From an uncultured Bacteroidota bacterium (GTDB lineage: Bacteria > Bacteroidota > Bacteroidia > Flavobacteriales > Flavobacteriaceae): a stretch of DNA of 44,819 bases. Of this stretch, positions 16,836 through 26,366 are shown piece by piece. Location of the stretch: positions 1 to 44,819 of the forward strand of contig CABYPD010000010.1 in assembly GCA_902520835.1 (NCBI GenBank). Reading direction: 5' to 3'. The translations under genes were made by a program, and so were the position numbers. The notes beneath the pieces are model-generated. The model was given only the letters and a program-made list of their open reading frames with translations. It searched no databases and was not told the DNA's origin. Each line of letters begins with the position of its first letter. Position 1 is the first letter of the stretch.

Positions 16836-18698
16836 ATGAAAAAATATCTCCTATTAATTATTGCAATTTTTATTTCATCATGCAATGATGAATTAAATGT
16901 GAAACCGAACATACTTTGGATAGTTTCCGAAGACAACTCACTTCACTACATGAATCTGTATACTGAAGGTGGAGCTGAAATGCCTAACATTTCCTCATTA
17001 GCTTCAACAGGTGTTGTTTTTGAAAATGCTTTTTCTAATGCTCCTGTCTGCTCAGTTGCCAGAAGCACTATTATTACAGGTGTTTATGCACCAAGAATAG
17101 GCACTCAGTATCACAGAAAAATGTCATTAGTTAAATTACCGGATGATGTTAAGCCTCTTCCAGTCTACCTAAAAGAAGCTGGATACTATACAACCAACAA
17201 CTCAAAAGAGGATTATAATTTTATTAAAGATGGTACAATCTGGGATGAATCATCTGGAAAAGCTTCTTACAAAAATAGAAAAAAAGAACAGCCATTTTTT
17301 CATGTACAAAATTTTCATAACACACATGAGGGACAATTACACTTTGATAAAAAACACTTAGAAAATGCATTAAAGAACAATAATTTAGATAGTATTAAAC
17401 CTTTCCCTTACCATCCTGATACCCCAACATTTAGATATACACAATCTCTTTATCACAATCACCACAAAGATGTTGATAATGAAATCGGAAAATTCTTAAA
17501 AAAACTAGAAAATGAAGGATTATTAGAGAATACTATAATTTTTTATTATGCTGATCACGGTGGAGTATTACCTAGAAGCAAGGGTTATATATATGAAAGT
17601 GGACTAAATGTCCCCTTGGTTGTTCGAATACCTGAAAAATTTAAAAAATTATCACCATTTAAACCGGGAACTAGAACTTCTTCTTTTGTTGAATTTGTAG
17701 ATTTAGTACCAACTGTTTTATCACTTGCTGGAATAGAAATACCTAAATCGATTGATGGCAAACCTTTTTTAGGGAAAAAATTAAAAAAATCTAAGCTAGA
17801 AAAACAAAACACAACATTTGGTTATGCTGATAGATTTGATGAAAAATATGACTTGGTAAGATCAATTAGAGTTGGAAAGTATAAATATATCAGGAACTAT
17901 CAACCATTTAATATTGATGGATTATATAATTTTTATAGGTACAAGATGTTAGCTTACAAAGAGTGGTATAATTTGTTTATAGGAGGAAAATTAAATGATG
18001 TTCAAAGTCAGTTTTTTAGACCTAGAAAACCTGAGGGATTGTATAATATAGATGAGGATCCTCATGAAACAAATAACTTAGTAAATGATATAAGCTACAA
18101 TGAAACATTATTAGATTTAAGATCTAAATTAAACGATCATTTGATTTCAATTAACGATCTAAGCTTTCTACCTGAACCACATTTACTTAAGAATGGTCTA
18201 AATGATATTGTTGGATATTCAGAAAAAAATAAAGATTTGATAAAAAAATTAATAGAAATATCTGATTTACAACTTTACGATTATAATGAAGTTTCATCTC
18301 AGATCAAAGATGCCTTAACTGATAATAATCCATGGGTTAGATATTGGGGTTTAATAGTCTGTTCAACATTTGGAAATCAAGCATTGGAAAACAAGGGTAA
18401 AATAAGTTTCATTTTCGAAAATGATCCTGAAAATTTAGTAAGAATGAGAGCTGCAGAGTTTCTGATTTTAAACAATTTTGATATCAGTGATTCAAAAATT
18501 AATTCTTTGTTAAAAAATTCAAATTTTGAAGCTGAGACAAATCTCATGTTAAATACCTTGGCTAATATAAAGACAATTAATCCTTCATATAAACTAAATC
18601 TAAAAAAAGAAGTTTTTCCTAAAAATTGGTTACCTCCCCTAAGAAATGAAAATGCTTTAGTTAATAGAAGAATGAATTATCTTACTGAGAATCAATAA
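16836..18698 (+). CDS. S1-family sulfatase with C-terminal HEAT-like extension; signature CSVAR
   Basis: 620 residues from ATG 16836; a TTG at 16824 is in frame but the ATG gives a clean lipoprotein signal (lipobox ISSC, Cys16). The metal motif is SEDNS (31-35). The sulfatase signature is Cys72-Ser-Val-Ala-Arg76, with Val where Pro or Ala is usual. GYYTTNNSKEDYNF and YYADHGGVLPRSKG are blocks of heparan-N-sulfatase-like (S1_8-type) enzymes. The C-terminal 150 residues are helical and resemble HEAT-type repeats (NPWVRYWGLIVCSTFG, NLVRMRAAEFLILNN), an architecture seen in this sulfatase group. The symporter stop at 16830 lies 5 bp upstream of the ATG. Substrate not assignable. Confidence 0.9.
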   Translation: MKKYLLLIIAIFISSCNDELNVKPNILWIVSEDNSLHYMNLYTEGGAEMPNISSLASTGVVFENAFSNAPVCSVARSTIITGVYAPRIGTQYHRKMSLVKLPDDVKPLPVYLKEAGYYTTNNSKEDYNFIKDGTIWDESSGKASYKNRKKEQPFFHVQNFHNTHEGQLHFDKKHLENALKNNNLDSIKPFPYHPDTPTFRYTQSLYHNHHKDVDNEIGKFLKKLENEGLLENTIIFYYADHGGVLPRSKGYIYESGLNVPLVVRIPEKFKKLSPFKPGTRTSSFVEFVDLVPTVLSLAGIEIPKSIDGKPFLGKKLKKSKLEKQNTTFGYADRFDEKYDLVRSIRVGKYKYIRNYQPFNIDGLYNFYRYKMLAYKEWYNLFIGGKLNDVQSQFFRPRKPEGLYNIDEDPHETNNLVNDISYNETLLDLRSKLNDHLISINDLSFLPEPHLLKNGLNDIVGYSEKNKDLIKKLIEISDLQLYDYNEVSSQIKDALTDNNPWVRYWGLIVCSTFGNQALENKGKISFIFENDPENLVRMRAAEFLILNNFDISDSKINSLLKNSNFEAETNLMLNTLANIKTINPSYKLNLKKEVFPKNWLPPLRNENALVNRRMNYLTENQ

Positions 18699-18703
18699 GT
18701 AAT

Positions 18704-20182
18704 ATGAAAAAATTTATTTATGTAGTTCTTTTGATAACATTTGGTTTACCATTTAATAAACAAACTTATTATAAACCAAATATAATTTTAATTGTTGCAG
18801 ATGATTTGGGCTGGACTGACATGTCTTACATGGGTTCAAATTATTATGAAACACCAAATATTGATAAACTATCTCAAAGTGGAATAACATTTTTTAATGG
18901 TTATGCTTCTTCAGCTAATTGTGCTCCAAGTCGAGCAACTATGATGTCTGGAAAATATCACCCTAGTCACGGAATATATACCGTGAGTCCATCTGCCAGA
19001 GGATTGGATATAACTAGAAAAATTATACCTGTAAAAAACACTGAGAATTTAGACCTTAATTTTTTTACAATAGCTGAAATGCTTAAAAGTGAAGGCTACA
19101 AAAACGCCCATGTAGGTAAATGGCATTTGGGTGAAAAAGGAAACTATCCAATGGATCAAGGTTTTGATTTTAATATTGGTGGATGGGAATCTGGAGGACC
19201 TAAAGGAGGTTACTTCTCGCCTTATTCGAATCCTAATTTGGAAAATGGTCCTAAAGGGGAATACCTTACAGACAGATTAACGAATGAAGCAATAAATTTT
19301 ATTGAGAACAACAGAGAAGAAAGGTTTTTTCTACACTTAGCATACTATTCAGTTCACACTCCAATACAATCAAAAAAAGAATATTCAAATTATTTTAAAA
19401 ATAAATCTTCAGATAAAAATCATAACAGACCTGATTACGCTGGAATGATTCGTTCTCTAGATGAAAATGTTGGAAAAGTTTTGACTAAAATTGAAGAATT
19501 AAATTTATCTGAAGATACTCTTATTATTTTTACTTCAGATAATGGAGGGATAAGATCCATTTCTAATCAGTATCCACTAAAAGCTGGAAAAGGTTCATAT
19601 TATGAAGGTGGAATTAGAGTTCCAATGATTTTTTCCTGGAAAGGAAAGCTAGAGGCTAATAAAAAATCATTTGAAAGAATAAGTAATATTGATTTTTATC
19701 CAACAATTAAAAAAATCATTGGTCATAAAAATAAAAACTTAAAACTAGACGGAGTAGACCTTAATCCAATTTTTAGAGGTAAAAAATTGAAAGAAAGGGC
19801 TTTATTTTTTCATTTTCCTGTTTACCTAGAAGCATACAATGTTCAAAAAGACGATGGTAAAGATCCTTTATTCAGAACCAGACCAGGATCTGTAATAATT
19901 AAAGGAGATTGGAAACTTCATCATTATTTTGAAGATGATCAATTAGAGTTATATAACCTTTCTAATGACATGAGTGAATCCAAAAATTTAAGCAAAATAA
20001 ATAAAGAAATTACAACAAGACTTTATAATGATCTAGACGATTGGAGAACATCAAATAATGCGCCAATTCCAAGTGAGAAAAACCCAAAATACAATCAAAA
20101 ATTTGTTGACAGCTTGATTGTTTTAATCAAAGAAAAAAAAATAAGCGGAAGATTAAACAAAAATTTACTTCCAGTAAACTAA
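18704..20182 (+). CDS. S1-family sulfatase (arylsulfatase A-like)
   Basis: 492 residues. The N-terminal hydrophobic stretch is a secretion signal but has no lipobox Cys, unlike the other six sulfatases here, so this is probably a soluble periplasmic enzyme. Metal ligands are in ADDLG (32-36) and the signature is NCAPSR with Cys73 as formylglycine site. VGKWHLGE, FTSDNGG and YEGGIRVP are normal arylsulfatase-A-like blocks; the overall pattern suggests the S1_16 group. It begins 5 bp after the preceding sulfatase, in the same unit as the sodium symporter. Its stop codon overlaps the stop of the convergent sulfatase by 4 bp. Family firm, subfamily tentative. Confidence 0.92.
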   Translation: MKKFIYVVLLITFGLPFNKQTYYKPNIILIVADDLGWTDMSYMGSNYYETPNIDKLSQSGITFFNGYASSANCAPSRATMMSGKYHPSHGIYTVSPSARGLDITRKIIPVKNTENLDLNFFTIAEMLKSEGYKNAHVGKWHLGEKGNYPMDQGFDFNIGGWESGGPKGGYFSPYSNPNLENGPKGEYLTDRLTNEAINFIENNREERFFLHLAYYSVHTPIQSKKEYSNYFKNKSSDKNHNRPDYAGMIRSLDENVGKVLTKIEELNLSEDTLIIFTSDNGGIRSISNQYPLKAGKGSYYEGGIRVPMIFSWKGKLEANKKSFERISNIDFYPTIKKIIGHKNKNLKLDGVDLNPIFRGKKLKERALFFHFPVYLEAYNVQKDDGKDPLFRTRPGSVIIKGDWKLHHYFEDDQLELYNLSNDMSESKNLSKINKEITTRLYNDLDDWRTSNNAPIPSEKNPKYNQKFVDSLIVLIKEKKISGRLNKNLLPVN

Positions 20183-21582
20183 TAAGTAAATCTATCCGGG
20201 TTTAATTTATTGTATTCATCATTTGCTATTAAACCTAAGAAGATTGGATCCATTAAGGTTTTAGACCATTTCTTAAATTTAATATTCAGACTATCATAAA
20301 TATTATTTTTTTCAGATTTAAGATTAGTTTGCTCTGAAATTTCTTTTTTCAGATTATACAATGCATCTGTTTCTTTATTTTTAATAAACTTAAAATCACC
20401 ATATCTAACAGCAGATCCTTCAATTCTTAGTTTAGGATCATTTTGCATGAAATTATTTCTCCAAAACAAAAACTCATGGGGATCATTATTGTTTTCACCC
20501 TTAAGATATGGTATAAGATTTACACCATGTAGTTCATTTTTAGACTTGATTTCAGGTGATGTTAATTCTTTAAGAGTTGCAAAGATATCAAGCGAAATTA
20601 TTGGACGATCAAAAATTTGCCCACCATTGATTTCCTTTGGCCATTGCATAGCAAAAGGAACCCTAATACCACCCTCAAATAAATTACCTTTTTTACCTCT
20701 TAATTCTCCATTATCAGAATCTCCTCTTAACCTTCCTCCGTTATCTGAAAGAAAATATATAATTGTATTATCATAAATTCCTTTTTCTTTTAACTTCGAA
20801 ATGATATCTCCTACTCCATCGTCAACAGCGCTAACCATTGCTGCATAAGTTTTTCTGGTTTTATCTTCAATATGGTCGTACCTGTCTAAATATTCTTTTG
20901 TAGCTTGAAGCGGACCATGAGGTGCATTGTATGCTAAGTAAATAAAAAATGGTTTGTCTGAATTTCTATCAATAAAATCAACACTTTCTCTTGAGAGTGC
21001 ATCTGTTAAATATTCTTTTTCTTCAATTCTTTCATCATTTCTTAGGAGTTTAGTTCTGTATGCTTGATTTTGACTTTTTACCTCTGTCTCATCGGCCAAT
21101 GTCCACTCTTCTGGAAAATATCTGTGACCCCCAGTTAAAAACCCAAAAAACTCATCAAAACCTCTTTTTAACGGTCTTAAACTTTCATGTGCCCCTAAAT
21201 GCCATTTGCCAACTGCAAAGGTTCTGTAATTAGACAATTTAAGCATGTCTGCCATTGTTTGTTCAGTTAGTGGTAAACCCATATTTGGATCCTTTGGTGT
21301 AAATAAAGGATTTTTACCAAAACCAAATGTATCTTGGTAACGACCAGTCATTAAACCCGCTCTACTTGGTCCACAAACTGGATATGAGACATAACCTTCA
21401 CTAAATAAAACACCATTATCAGCAATGCCGTCAATATTTGGAGTGAAAATCTCAGTTGAACCATTAAACCCAACATCATTATATCCCAAATCATCTGTCA
21501 AAATCAATATTACATTGGGGAGTTGATTATTGCTATTACAAGAAAAACAAAAAATCAGGAGAGTAAAAAATATTTTTTTCAT
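20179..21582 (-). CDS. S1-family sulfatase lipoprotein (S1_19-like)
   Basis: 467 residues. Lipobox CFSC gives Cys15. Metal ligands are in TDDLG (29-33); the signature is VCGPSR with Cys70 as formylglycine site. VGKWHLGAHESLRPLKRGFDEFFGFLTGG (blocks VGKWHLGA and LKRGFDEFFGFLTGG) and FEGGIRVPFAMQWP are typical of the group that includes carrageenan-active sulfatases of marine Flavobacteriia (S1_19), which is my tentative placement. It is transcribed alone on the minus strand, diverging from the sulfatase at 21765 across 182 bp. A perfect Bacteroidota -7 box lies upstream of it. The substrate remains inference. Confidence 0.92.
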   Translation of the reverse strand: MKKIFFTLLIFCFSCNSNNQLPNVILILTDDLGYNDVGFNGSTEIFTPNIDGIADNGVLFSEGYVSYPVCGPSRAGLMTGRYQDTFGFGKNPLFTPKDPNMGLPLTEQTMADMLKLSNYRTFAVGKWHLGAHESLRPLKRGFDEFFGFLTGGHRYFPEEWTLADETEVKSQNQAYRTKLLRNDERIEEKEYLTDALSRESVDFIDRNSDKPFFIYLAYNAPHGPLQATKEYLDRYDHIEDKTRKTYAAMVSAVDDGVGDIISKLKEKGIYDNTIIYFLSDNGGRLRGDSDNGELRGKKGNLFEGGIRVPFAMQWPKEINGGQIFDRPIISLDIFATLKELTSPEIKSKNELHGVNLIPYLKGENNNDPHEFLFWRNNFMQNDPKLRIEGSAVRYGDFKFIKNKETDALYNLKKEISEQTNLKSEKNNIYDSLNIKFKKWSKTLMDPIFLGLIANDEYNKLNPDRFTY

Positions 21583-21604
21583 CTTAAGTTAATTAGTCTT
21601 TGAG

Positions 21605-21612
21605 CAAAACTA
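21605..21612 (-). promoter_or_regulatory. Bacteroidota -7 promoter box for the minus-strand sulfatase
   Basis: On the minus strand the sequence reads TAGTTTTG, a full match to TAnnTTTG, 22 bp upstream of the sulfatase ATG at 21582. No clear -33 TTG is seen at the usual spacing. Confidence 0.4.
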
Positions 21613-21764
21613 TAAAATTTAATTAGTTGATTTAATAAGAATAATATTTGAATAAACATATATTAACTTATTAAAATCAATTTTTACCTAAATATTTAAA
21701 AAATTGTATTTTAAGCAATATTCCGTTAAATTTAGATAAACTAACTTTAAAAATTAAATCATCG

Positions 21765-23285
21765 ATGAAATACAAAATTCTTTCACTGCTAATTTGTATC
21801 CTATTTTCTTGCAATAATAGTTCTGATCAAACTAAACCAAACATTATAATTATATATGCAGATGATTTAGGATACGGTGATGTGAGTTCTTATGGTGTTG
21901 GAACATTGGAAACCCCAAATATTGATAAAATTGCTAATAATGGAATTAGATTTACAAATGGTTATGCAAGTTCTGCAACTTGTAGCCCTAGTAGATACGC
22001 TTTGATGACTGGTATATACCCATGGAGAAATAAAAAAGCAAAAATTTTAACTGGTGCAAATTTAATTATTGATACCCTTGAAATGACTATTCCTAAGATG
22101 CTAAAAACTAAAGGATATGAAACTGGTATTGTTGGAAAGTGGCACCTTGGACTTGGAGATTCAAAAATTAATTATAATGAAAAAATAACTCCTGGTCCTA
22201 ATGAAGTTGGTTTTGATCATAGTTTTATAATGGCAGATACTCAAGACCGAGTTCCTACTGTATATATTGAAAATGGATATGTGGTAAATCTTGATCCAAA
22301 TGATCCTATTGAAGTAAATTTTGGAAACAATGACTACGGATTACCTAGCGGAAAAAAGAACCCTGAATTATTAAGTATGATGTGGCATCATGGACACAAT
22401 AGTGCAATTGTAAATGGTGTTCCAAGAATTGGTTACATGAAAGGTGGTGAAAAAGCTAAATGGAGTGATATTGATATGGCGGATAAATTTTTAGATGAAG
22501 CAAAAAAATATATTGATAAAGTTAAAGACAGTCCTTTCTTTTTATTTTATACTCTACAACAACCACATGTTCCAAGAACCCCTCATCCAAGATTTGAGGG
22601 ATCCTCAGGAATGGGACCTAGAGGTGACGTAATCAAAGAAGCTGATTGGTGTATTGGAGAGTTATATAGTCACTTGGAAAAAAATAATCTACTTGAAAAT
22701 ACTATTATAATTATCTCGAGTGATAACGGGCCAGTTTTAAATGATGGCTACTATGATGATGCAGTAGAAAAATTGGGTGAACACACACCTGCTGGTCGAC
22801 TTAGAGGAGGAAAATACAGTTTATTTGAAGCGGGCACAAGAGTACCATTTATTACGTATTGGAAAGGGAAAACAAAACCACAAGTTTCTGATGAAATTGT
22901 ATCACAGATAGATTTTCTTAACTCGTTTTCTTCATTATTGGGTTCAGATATTAAATCTAGAGATGGAGTCGATCTTTCCGGTGTTTTTTTTAACAATATT
23001 GGTAATGGACGTGATAATCTTGTAATTGAGGCTGTAAAAAGAACGGCATTGAGAAGTGGTAATTGGGCTATGATACCGCCCTATAACGGACCCGAAAAAA
23101 ATACTAATGTTAATATTGAATTAGGTAATTCTAAAGAATATAAACTATATAATCTGGAGAATGACTTATCTCAAAAAAATAATCTTGCCAAATCTAATCC
23201 TGAGAAACTACAGGAAATGATTAATTTATATAATGAAATAATTGGTAACGAGTCAATTGAAATAAAAGAACTAATTCTGGAATAA
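21765..23285 (+). CDS. S1-family sulfatase lipoprotein (S1_15-like)
   Basis: 506 residues. Lipobox LFSC gives Cys16. ADDLGYGD (32-39) carries metal ligands and TCSPSR the formylglycine site Cys73. Further blocks are VGKWHLGLGD, YTLQQPHVPRTPHPRF, SSDNGPVLNDGYYDDA and RLRGGKYSLFEAGTRVPF. The pattern resembles galactose/N-acetylgalactosamine-6-sulfatase-like enzymes of Bacteroidota (S1_15), a tentative subfamily call. It stands alone on the plus strand, diverging from the sulfatase at 20179 and converging with that at 23293 with a gap of only 7 bp and no visible terminator. It would act in the periplasm or at a membrane surface. Confidence 0.92.
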   Translation: MKYKILSLLICILFSCNNSSDQTKPNIIIIYADDLGYGDVSSYGVGTLETPNIDKIANNGIRFTNGYASSATCSPSRYALMTGIYPWRNKKAKILTGANLIIDTLEMTIPKMLKTKGYETGIVGKWHLGLGDSKINYNEKITPGPNEVGFDHSFIMADTQDRVPTVYIENGYVVNLDPNDPIEVNFGNNDYGLPSGKKNPELLSMMWHHGHNSAIVNGVPRIGYMKGGEKAKWSDIDMADKFLDEAKKYIDKVKDSPFFLFYTLQQPHVPRTPHPRFEGSSGMGPRGDVIKEADWCIGELYSHLEKNNLLENTIIIISSDNGPVLNDGYYDDAVEKLGEHTPAGRLRGGKYSLFEAGTRVPFITYWKGKTKPQVSDEIVSQIDFLNSFSSLLGSDIKSRDGVDLSGVFFNNIGNGRDNLVIEAVKRTALRSGNWAMIPPYNGPEKNTNVNIELGNSKEYKLYNLENDLSQKNNLAKSNPEKLQEMINLYNEIIGNESIEIKELILE

Positions 23286-23292
23286 TTTTACT

Positions 23293-24873
23293 TTATTCAT
23301 CGGTTTTCATTTTCACTCTCTTACCATTAATTTCATAAATGTCACCTGTTGTCATTGTTACTTTACGAAGTCGTTTCTCTTCGAATTGTCTTCCTAATCC
23401 CGCAGGTTTTGTTCTAGCATCAGCTATTCTTTCATCAATATGATTTTTTAAAGAGTCAATTATATTGATATAATTAGAATTATTTATGAGATTATTCATT
23501 TCATTTTCATCAATTGAATGATCATAAAATTCGTAACCATGTTCACCTTTTTCTCCCCACTTAGTCAATCTGTATCTTTCTGTTTTTACAGAGTAACCTT
23601 GAATTCCTGATTCTGAAAAATTTAAATTACCATGTTGTGATGCTCTCCATCTAGTAAGTGCACTTCTTCTAACTTTGTGGGTTGAGTCTTGAAATATTGG
23701 TGTGAGACTTTTTCCAACGACATTAGATGGAGTTTCAATTTTAGTTAAATCCATCAAAGTAGGGTAAATATCAATTAATTCAACCGGTGAATTTGATCTT
23801 ACCCCTTTGGAGACACCAGGGCCAGAAAAAATTAAAGGTACTCTTGTAGAGTCATCAAATAAAGTTTGTTTTTGCCAATGCCCATGTTCACCAAGATGAT
23901 ATCCATGATCTGATGTAAAAACAACAATTGTATTTTTATCAAGACCTGTTTCCTTTAATTTTTTTAAAATTCTTCCTATTTGAGCATCAACAAATGTAGT
24001 CGTTGCATAGTATGCTTCTTTTATTTCCTGAGCGAGTTTATGATTTGATTTATCATTCAAAAGAATTTGATCTTTTTTCCATCTAACTGAAATTGCTGCA
24101 GGAATTGGAATTGTACTTAAGTATTCATCACTACTTCCATCATAGGGAATTTCCATTTCATCCATTTCATACATATCAAAATATTTTTTTGGAGCCACAA
24201 AAGGAGTATGAGGCCTGAACATTCCTACTGCTAAAAAGAAATTTTGACCATTCTTAGAAAATTTTTCTAATTGTTCAATCGCTTCAGTTGCCCCAATTCC
24301 ATCCGTTTGCTCCTCATCTTTTCCCTCTGCTGATAACCAACTTAAAGTTCCACCATATTGTCTTGGTCTTAACGTATTGATTTTATATTCTTCATCTTTA
24401 TCTCTTCCATATGGATTTATAGTGTAATCCCAAGTTGTTATATCATCTTGACCAGAAGATCCTATTGTTCCAGGATTGCCATAATGGTAAATCTTACCTA
24501 TTCTAACAGATTTATAGCCTCTTTGTCTATATCTTTGACCTAAAGTTACAACATCTGGAATAGTTTGTCTCAAATCTATATCAAGTTGAGTATGCATAGT
24601 CTGATCAGAATACATACCTGTCATCAATGAAACTCTGGAGGGTCCGCATAATGGGAATTGGTTGTGTGCATTTTCAAATAACACTCCACTACTAGCTAAT
24701 TTATCAATATTTGGACTTATAACTTGTGGATGACCATATGATCCAAGGTCACAATTTAAGTCGTCAGCCATAATAAAAAGAACGTTTAAACTATCATTAT
24801 TAATATTTGGTTTTCTTGTTTCACAAGAAAAAATAATTAAAGTCAGAATTAAAATTTTAATGGAATTTTTCAT
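23293..24873 (-). CDS. S1-family sulfatase lipoprotein, iduronate-2-sulfatase-like (S1_7-type), copy B
   Basis: 526 residues. Lipobox IFSC gives Cys17. ADDLN (36-40) and LCGPSR with Cys76 give the active site; FRPHTPFVAPKKYFDMY and SDHGYHLGEHGHWQKQTLF are typical of iduronate-2-sulfatase-like enzymes. It is highly similar along its length to the gene just upstream (24885-26366), sharing for example GGTLSWL, DEEQTDGIGA and TRVPLIFSGPG, so the two are a tandem duplication. It extends about 30 residues further at the C-terminus with a basic tail. It starts 11 bp after its neighbour and is surely co-transcribed. Different substrate positions for the two copies would be a sensible outcome but are not shown. 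Confidence 0.93.
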   Translation of the reverse strand: MKNSIKILILTLIIFSCETRKPNINNDSLNVLFIMADDLNCDLGSYGHPQVISPNIDKLASSGVLFENAHNQFPLCGPSRVSLMTGMYSDQTMHTQLDIDLRQTIPDVVTLGQRYRQRGYKSVRIGKIYHYGNPGTIGSSGQDDITTWDYTINPYGRDKDEEYKINTLRPRQYGGTLSWLSAEGKDEEQTDGIGATEAIEQLEKFSKNGQNFFLAVGMFRPHTPFVAPKKYFDMYEMDEMEIPYDGSSDEYLSTIPIPAAISVRWKKDQILLNDKSNHKLAQEIKEAYYATTTFVDAQIGRILKKLKETGLDKNTIVVFTSDHGYHLGEHGHWQKQTLFDDSTRVPLIFSGPGVSKGVRSNSPVELIDIYPTLMDLTKIETPSNVVGKSLTPIFQDSTHKVRRSALTRWRASQHGNLNFSESGIQGYSVKTERYRLTKWGEKGEHGYEFYDHSIDENEMNNLINNSNYINIIDSLKNHIDERIADARTKPAGLGRQFEEKRLRKVTMTTGDIYEINGKRVKMKTDE

Positions 24874-24884
24874 ACGAATTTATT

Positions 24885-26366
24885 TTAGTTAATTGGAATT
24901 GCATTTTCAATTTGTCTACCCAAGCTTTCAGGATATGAATTAGCTTCAGCAATCCTTTTATTTATAACTTGTAATAATGAATCTTTAATTTTTTGATATG
25001 AAATATCTTTTGATAAATTATTTAATTCCGCTGAATCAAATTTTAAATCATAAAGCTCAGAATCAAGAAATCCATTATGAATCCACTTGGTAAATCTATA
25101 ATCTCTACTTTTAATTGAATATCCTTGTGCGTGGCCGGTCGGCGTCCAAACACGAAGTTCAGTAAGAGCCTCATTTCTAATTTGATTTCTCTCGCCCAAA
25201 AGGTAAGGTTTTAAGCTTTTTCCACTGAGAAATTTTGGAGCATCCATATTTAATACATCCATAATTGTTGGGTAAATATCAATAAGTTCAACTGGGTCAT
25301 TTACATCTCCTTTTTTATTACTTATCCCTGGACCTGAAAAAATTAATGGGACTCTAGTTGCATGATTAAACAGGGTTCTTTTTTGCCAATGCCCGTGTTC
25401 ACCTAGATGATATCCATGGTCAGATGTTAATATAACTATTGTATTTTTATGAAGTCCCGTTTCTTCAAGCTTATCCAAAACTCTTCCAATTTGAGCATCA
25501 ACAAAGGATGTAGTTGCATAGTATGCGCGCTTAATCTCTTTTGCAAGATCTTTATCTAAATAATTTTGTACTTTTTTTTCTCTGACAGATCTAGCTGCTG
25601 GCATGGGGATAGTTTTTAAATATTCTTTATCACTATCTGGAATATCAAAATCATTAATATTATACATATCAAAATACTTTTTTGGAGCAACATATGGCGT
25701 ATGTGGTCTAAATAAACCAAATGCTAAAAAGAAATTTTCTCCACTTTTAGCAAACTCATCTAAAAAACGAATAGTTTCATTAGCTCCTATTCCATCTGTT
25801 TGCTCTTCGTCGGTTCCATCTGCTTCAAGCCAGCTCAAAGTGCCCCCATACTCACCTTCTTGTAAAGTATTGATTTTATACTCTTCTTTTTTATCTCTTC
25901 CCCATGGATTAACAGTTCTGTTCCAAGTAAAAGGATCATCATGGCCAGCTGTTCCAATATCTCTAGGATTGTGATAATGATATATTTTACCTACCCTAGC
26001 TGAGTGATAATTTTCAGAAATCAGTTTTTCACCTAATGTCACAACGTCAGGTATAGTTTGCCTAACGTAAAGTCTTAATGGTTTTGATTTTGTTTGATCT
26101 GGATATAATCCAGTCATAAATGACACTCTAGAGGGTCCACAATGTGGATATTGATTATGAGCATCTGTAAAAACTAATCCATTTCTTGCAAGCTTATCAA
26201 TATTTGGTGTAATAGCTTGCTTATCACCATATGCGCCTATTGCACAATTTAGGTCATCGGCTACAATAAATAAAACATTCAATCTTTCATTAGGGCTATA
26301 ATTATTTTCAGATTTACATGAAAAAATTATAAATAGAATTAATAAAACTTTGTTAGCTGCTTTCAT
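24885..26366 (-). CDS. S1-family sulfatase lipoprotein, iduronate-2-sulfatase-like (S1_7-type), copy A
   Basis: 493 residues from the ATG at 26366. A TTG at 26381 is in frame, but it would place five residues before a lipoprotein signal that already starts properly at MKAANK; the lipobox is IFSC (Cys17). ADDLN (36-40) and HCGPSR with Cys76 form the active-site core. LFRPHTPYVAPKKYFDMY and SDHGYHLGEHGHWQKRTLF match the neighbouring copy. It is the promoter-proximal member of the minus-strand pair and is divergent from aconitase across 224 bp. The enzyme should remove a sulfate ester from a uronate or galactose-type unit; which one is unknown. Confidence 0.93.
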   Translation of the reverse strand: MKAANKVLLILFIIFSCKSENNYSPNERLNVLFIVADDLNCAIGAYGDKQAITPNIDKLARNGLVFTDAHNQYPHCGPSRVSFMTGLYPDQTKSKPLRLYVRQTIPDVVTLGEKLISENYHSARVGKIYHYHNPRDIGTAGHDDPFTWNRTVNPWGRDKKEEYKINTLQEGEYGGTLSWLEADGTDEEQTDGIGANETIRFLDEFAKSGENFFLAFGLFRPHTPYVAPKKYFDMYNINDFDIPDSDKEYLKTIPMPAARSVREKKVQNYLDKDLAKEIKRAYYATTSFVDAQIGRVLDKLEETGLHKNTIVILTSDHGYHLGEHGHWQKRTLFNHATRVPLIFSGPGISNKKGDVNDPVELIDIYPTIMDVLNMDAPKFLSGKSLKPYLLGERNQIRNEALTELRVWTPTGHAQGYSIKSRDYRFTKWIHNGFLDSELYDLKFDSAELNNLSKDISYQKIKDSLLQVINKRIAEANSYPESLGRQIENAIPIN

